DNA from: Pseudoxanthomonas sp. X-1
GTDB lineage: Bacteria > Pseudomonadota > Gammaproteobacteria > Xanthomonadales > Xanthomonadaceae
Length of the DNA: 64,000 nucleotides
NCBI RefSeq assembly: GCF_020042665.1
Contig: NZ_CP083376.1
Location: forward strand, 1,090,001 to 1,154,000
Direction: 5' to 3'
Positions 61,046-64,000 of the stretch are shown here, piece by piece. The notes beneath the pieces are model-generated. The model ran no database searches. It was not told the DNA's origin and worked only from the letters and a program-made list of their open reading frames with translations. Positions within the stretch are counted from its first letter, which is position 1, and each line of letters starts with the position of its first letter. The position numbers and the translations under genes were made by a program.

Positions 61046-62404
61046 ATGCCAGCCTTCTCGCGAGATCACTACCGACAGATCGTCGAACTGTCCGGCGACG
61101 GCATTTTCGAGCTCGATGCCGGCGGCCGCGTGGTGACGGTCAACCAGCGTGGCCTGGAACTGCTCGATGCCTACGGCCGCCACGACGTGGTCGGCCGGCG
61201 CTGGCACGAGCTGTGGACGCCCCCGATGCAGCCCATCGCCCGCGAGGCGGTGCGCCTGGCCGGCGTGGGCCAGCGCAACGAGTTCCAGGGCGCCATCCAG
61301 ACCCTGCGCGACCAGGAGCGGATCTGGTCGGTGATCGTCAGCCCGCTGGCGCTGGAGCCCGGCCAGCCGATGCTGCTGCTGGCGATGTGCCGCGACGTCA
61401 CCGACCGCCTGCGCGCCGACCAGGCCCTGCGCCTGATCAACGAGAGCCTCACCTCGCAGCTGCAGGGCGCCGAACTGCGCGCACTGGTCACCGCGCGCCA
61501 CGCCGATTTCCTGGAGTCCTCGCTCACCCAGACCCAGGAGCAGGCCGAGGCCGAGCGCCATGCGGCCGAGCGGCTGCGCGGGCAGGTGGACATCGCCGAG
61601 GCCGCGCGCAACCTGGCCGAACACGCGCGCGACTCGGCCGAGCTGGCCTCGCTGCAGGCGCAGAAGGGCGAGGCGGTCGGCCAGCTGGTGGCCGGCATCG
61701 CCCACGACTTCAACAACATGCTGCAGACCGCGGTGGCGGCCATCAGCGTGATCACCGACAGCCCCGAGCAGCTGACCCCGCTGCAGCGCAAGCTGCTGGG
61801 GCGCGGGCAGGAGGCGCTGCACCACGCCTCGATGCTGGCGCGCCGGCTGCTGGCGTTCTCGCGCCGGCATCCGCCGCGCTTCGAAGCGCTGGACCTGCGC
61901 GAGGTGGCCGCGTCCATGGCCGAACTGATGCGCCAGGCGCTGGGCCCGGACATGGTCCTGGTGGTCGAGCCCGCCCCGCAGGCGCTGATCACCCAGGGCG
62001 ACCCGCATGCCATCGCCCAGGCGGTGATGAACCTGTGCATCAACGCCCGCGACGCCTGCCAGAACCGCGGCCAGATCACCGTGTCGTTCTCGCACCAGTC
62101 CATCGCCAGCGACGGCGCCACGCCCTCGCGCGCCAGCGGTCAGTACGTGGTGCTGTCGGTGGCCGACACCGGCACCGGCATGGACCAGGCCACGCTGTCG
62201 CGGCTGTTCGAGCCGTACTTCACCACCAAGCCCGAGGGGCAGGGCACCGGCCTGGGCCTGGCCCAGGTCTATGCGCTGATGCGCCACAGCGGCGGCTTCA
62301 TCGATGTCGACACCGCGCTGGGCCGCGGCACGGTCATGAGCCTGTGGTTTCCGCAGGCCGAGGGCGCCAGCGCCCACGCGCAGGCCGCCACGCACGCGGC
62401 CTGA
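61046..62404 (+). CDS. Soluble PAS-domain sensor histidine kinase
   Basis: A 452-residue cytoplasmic kinase. PAS domain at residues about 5-125 (YRQIVELSGDGIFELDAGGRVVTVNQRGLELL), a long coiled coil (145-215), H-box GIAHDFNNMLQ with His220, and an ATPase domain with N-box NLCINARDACQN, G1 ADTGTGM and G2 EGQGTGLGLAQVYAL. No membrane segment is seen. The phospho-acceptor dimerisation helix of the HDFNN type is that of blue-light/NtrB-like hybrid kinases. It probably signals to the divergent receiver at 60541. Confidence 0.92.
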   Translation: MPAFSRDHYRQIVELSGDGIFELDAGGRVVTVNQRGLELLDAYGRHDVVGRRWHELWTPPMQPIAREAVRLAGVGQRNEFQGAIQTLRDQERIWSVIVSPLALEPGQPMLLLAMCRDVTDRLRADQALRLINESLTSQLQGAELRALVTARHADFLESSLTQTQEQAEAERHAAERLRGQVDIAEAARNLAEHARDSAELASLQAQKGEAVGQLVAGIAHDFNNMLQTAVAAISVITDSPEQLTPLQRKLLGRGQEALHHASMLARRLLAFSRRHPPRFEALDLREVAASMAELMRQALGPDMVLVVEPAPQALITQGDPHAIAQAVMNLCINARDACQNRGQITVSFSHQSIASDGATPSRASGQYVVLSVADTGTGMDQATLSRLFEPYFTTKPEGQGTGLGLAQVYALMRHSGGFIDVDTALGRGTVMSLWFPQAEGASAHAQAATHAA

Positions 62405-62421
62405 GCGGGCCCGTAACGCAC

Positions 62422-62443
62422 GACGGCCGCTCGCGCGGCCGTC
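62422..62443. terminator. Hairpin between convergent kinase and tolC genes
   Basis: GACGGCCG pairs with CGGCCGTC (62422-62429 with 62436-62443). There is only a short CTCCTT afterwards on the plus side, so it is a weak or bidirectional terminator. Confidence 0.6.
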
Positions 62444-62469
62444 GGCTCCTTCCCGCGATGCGAGGGAGC

Positions 62470-63858
62470 TTACTGCGCCTTGGGCACGCCGATCGCCTTG
62501 ACGTCGTCGTCGCTCAGGCGGGTATTGGCGTCGGCGCTGAGCAGGGCGTTGACGTCCTGCAGGTCGGCCGCGTCCAGGGTGCCGGCGGCGGCCTCCAGCA
62601 GCAGGCGGTTCTGCAGGAAGTTGTACTTGGCCAGCGAGTACTGCTCCTGCGCGGCCACCAGGTTGTTCTGGTTGGTCAGCACGTCCAGCACGGTGCGGGT
62701 GCCCACTTCCAGGCCGACCTGCGAAGCGTCGTAGGCGCTGCGCGCGGAGACCACGGCCGAACGGCGGGCCTCGATCTCGCTGATGCCCGCTTCCAGCACC
62801 TGGTAGGCGTTGCGCGTGTTGCGCACCACCGCGCGGCGCTGCTGCTCGAAGGCGTCCTGGGCCGAATCGCGCTGGGCGACGGCCTGGCGCACCTGCGACT
62901 GGGTGGCGCCACCGGAGAAGATCGGCACGTTCAGGGTCAGCCCGATCGAACGCGAGTCGTACTCGCCGCGACGCGACCCGTCGGCGCCGGTCTCGGTGTC
63001 GCCGCCCCAGCTGGCGCTGCGGCCGTAGCTGCCGCTCAGGCCCAGGGTCGGCAGATGGCCGGCGCGCGCGGCGCTGATGCCGGCATCGGCCGACTGCACC
63101 TGCAGCTGCAGCGACTTCAGCGCCGGGTTCTGCGCCAGCGCGGTGTCGACCCAGCCATCGGCGCTGTACTGCGAGGGCAGCTGCGGCTTGAAGTCGTCCG
63201 GCAGGCCACGCAGGTTGGTGATCGGCTGGCCGGTGATCTCGGTCAGCGCCTCGTAGGCGTCCTTGAGGGCGTTGCGCTGGGTGATGACGGTGGCGCGCGC
63301 GCTGTCGTAGGACGCGCGGGCCTCGTGCACGTCGGTGATCGGCGCCAGGCCGACATCCAGGCGCTTCTGCGCGTAGTCGAACTGCTTCTGGAACGCGGCC
63401 TGCGCGGCCTCGGCCGAGGCCAGCGTCTCGATCGCGATCAGCACGTTGAAGTAGGCCGCCGAGGTGCGCGTGATCAGCGAGTCGTTGGCCGAGTCCAGAT
63501 CGAAGTCCGCCGACTGGCTCAGGGCGCGCTGCGAGCGGACCCGGGCGTAGTCACCGAAGTTGATCAGGCTCTGGCTCACGGTGACGCTGTAGTCGCGCGA
63601 GCGCGGGCTCTCGATCCACTCGCCGCCATGGGTGACCTTGGCGCTGGAGCGGCCCAGCGAGGCGGTGCCGTTGACCTGCGGCAGCAGCGTCGCCCGGGCC
63701 TGCACCACGCCTTCCTTCTGCGACAGGCGCGCGGCTTCGGCCTGGGCCAGGGTCGGGTCGCCGTTGCGGGCCATTTCGTAGGTCTGCATCAGGTCGGTGG
63801 CCGAGGCGGCCGAGGGCAGCGCCAACGCGACGGCGAGAACGAGGGGGAGACGGCTCAT
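62470..63858 (-). CDS. tolC: TolC-family outer membrane efflux protein
   Basis: A 462-residue trimeric channel for type I secretion and multidrug efflux. Signal peptide (RLPLVLAVALALPSAASA) then two repeats of the outer membrane efflux fold: YEMARNGDPTLAQAEAARLSQKEGVVQARATLLPQVNGTASLG, the mirrored VDTALAQNPALKSLQLQVQSADAGISAARAGHLPTLGLSGSYG, and GTRTVLDVLTNQNNLVAAQEQYSLAKYNFLQNRLLL near the end, where TolC signatures lie. The start at 63858 has AAGGAAA upstream. Follows the partial gene at 63896. Confidence 0.93.
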   Translation of the reverse strand: MSRLPLVLAVALALPSAASATDLMQTYEMARNGDPTLAQAEAARLSQKEGVVQARATLLPQVNGTASLGRSSAKVTHGGEWIESPRSRDYSVTVSQSLINFGDYARVRSQRALSQSADFDLDSANDSLITRTSAAYFNVLIAIETLASAEAAQAAFQKQFDYAQKRLDVGLAPITDVHEARASYDSARATVITQRNALKDAYEALTEITGQPITNLRGLPDDFKPQLPSQYSADGWVDTALAQNPALKSLQLQVQSADAGISAARAGHLPTLGLSGSYGRSASWGGDTETGADGSRRGEYDSRSIGLTLNVPIFSGGATQSQVRQAVAQRDSAQDAFEQQRRAVVRNTRNAYQVLEAGISEIEARRSAVVSARSAYDASQVGLEVGTRTVLDVLTNQNNLVAAQEQYSLAKYNFLQNRLLLEAAAGTLDAADLQDVNALLSADANTRLSDDDVKAIGVPKAQ

Positions 63859-63895
63859 CGTGGGGATTTCCTTGAAAGTTTTTTGTGGCGAGCGC

Positions 63896-64000
63896 TTAGA
63901 ACACGAAGGCGGGGACCGGCGCCGCACCGACCAGGTAGCCCAGCGCGTCGGTCTCGAACAGGGACTCGATGCGGCTGCCGCCGTCCTGCTGGTGCACCAG
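63896..64000 (-). CDS. pcm: Protein-L-isoaspartate O-methyltransferase-like gene, C-terminal end
   Basis: Only the last 34 codons are inside the window: LVHQQDGGSRIESLFETDALGYLVGAAPVPAFVF then TAA. The phrase FETDALGYLVGAAPVPAFVF resembles the end of the Pcm-like proteins that precede tolC in Xanthomonadaceae. The tolC start lies 37 bases further on, so the two are likely co-transcribed. The assignment is from this fragment and gene order only. Confidence 0.5.
   Translation of the reverse strand: MVHQQDGGSRIESLFETDALGYLVGAAPVPAFVF

Overview
The window is about 64 kb of very GC-rich DNA from a gammaproteobacterium, most likely a member of the Xanthomonadaceae (Xanthomonas, Stenotrophomonas, Pseudoxanthomonas, Luteimonas and relatives). 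The pointers are three very large TonB-dependent receptors tied to sugar regulators, flavin-dependent halogenases beside two of them, a tolC gene following what looks like the end of pcm, and intergenic palindromes of the GTAG/REP kind known from Stenotrophomonas. I see no phage, IS transposase, tRNA, rRNA or CRISPR array. The genus cannot be fixed from the sequence alone.

Layout. 1-14.2 kb is a mannoside/glycan region: the end of a sugar isomerase-like gene, a LacI regulator, a GH92 alpha-mannosidase, a second LacI regulator, a TonB receptor, a tryptophan-halogenase-family flavoenzyme and a GH2 beta-mannosidase translationally coupled to it. 14.3-27.4 kb is an aromatic-acid pathway on one strand: a divergent LysR regulator, catBCA, benABCD, a salicylate-hydroxylase-like monooxygenase, BenK and BenE type transporters and a DcaP-like porin. 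It should import benzoate (and perhaps salicylate), turn it into catechol and open the ring by the ortho route. 27.5-34.5 kb holds a secreted phytase-like esterase with an unassigned structured RNA upstream, a HAD dehalogenase-like gene, the dad genes for D-/L-alanine use (Lrp regulator, dadA, dadX) and small genes of unknown function.

34.6-41.5 kb repeats the LacI - TonB receptor - halogenase order with a different, Oar-like receptor. Its halogenase tail is duplicated around a small AT-richer secreted gene. 41.5-45.7 kb holds an FdhF/YdeP-type molybdopterin oxidoreductase facing moeA and mobA, which help make its cofactor. 45.8-58.9 kb is an alginate utilisation locus: a GntR regulator and TonB receptor on one strand and, divergently, PL6 lyase, PL17 oligoalginate lyase, MFS uronate transporter, SDR reductase, SGNH esterase, KDG kinase and a small tautomerase. 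The receptor brings oligomers in, the lyases reduce them to unsaturated monouronate, and the SDR and kinase carry that to KDPG. No KDPG aldolase or KdgF is present in the window. 58.9-64 kb is signalling (dCache-GGDEF cyclase, lone receiver, PAS histidine kinase) followed by tolC and the probable pcm end.

The most interesting points are the twice-repeated LacI/receptor/halogenase module with matched operator palindromes, the insertion-like event at the second halogenase tail, the structured RNA candidate at 29.2-29.4 kb, and an alginate operon that carries its own SGNH esterase and tautomerase.
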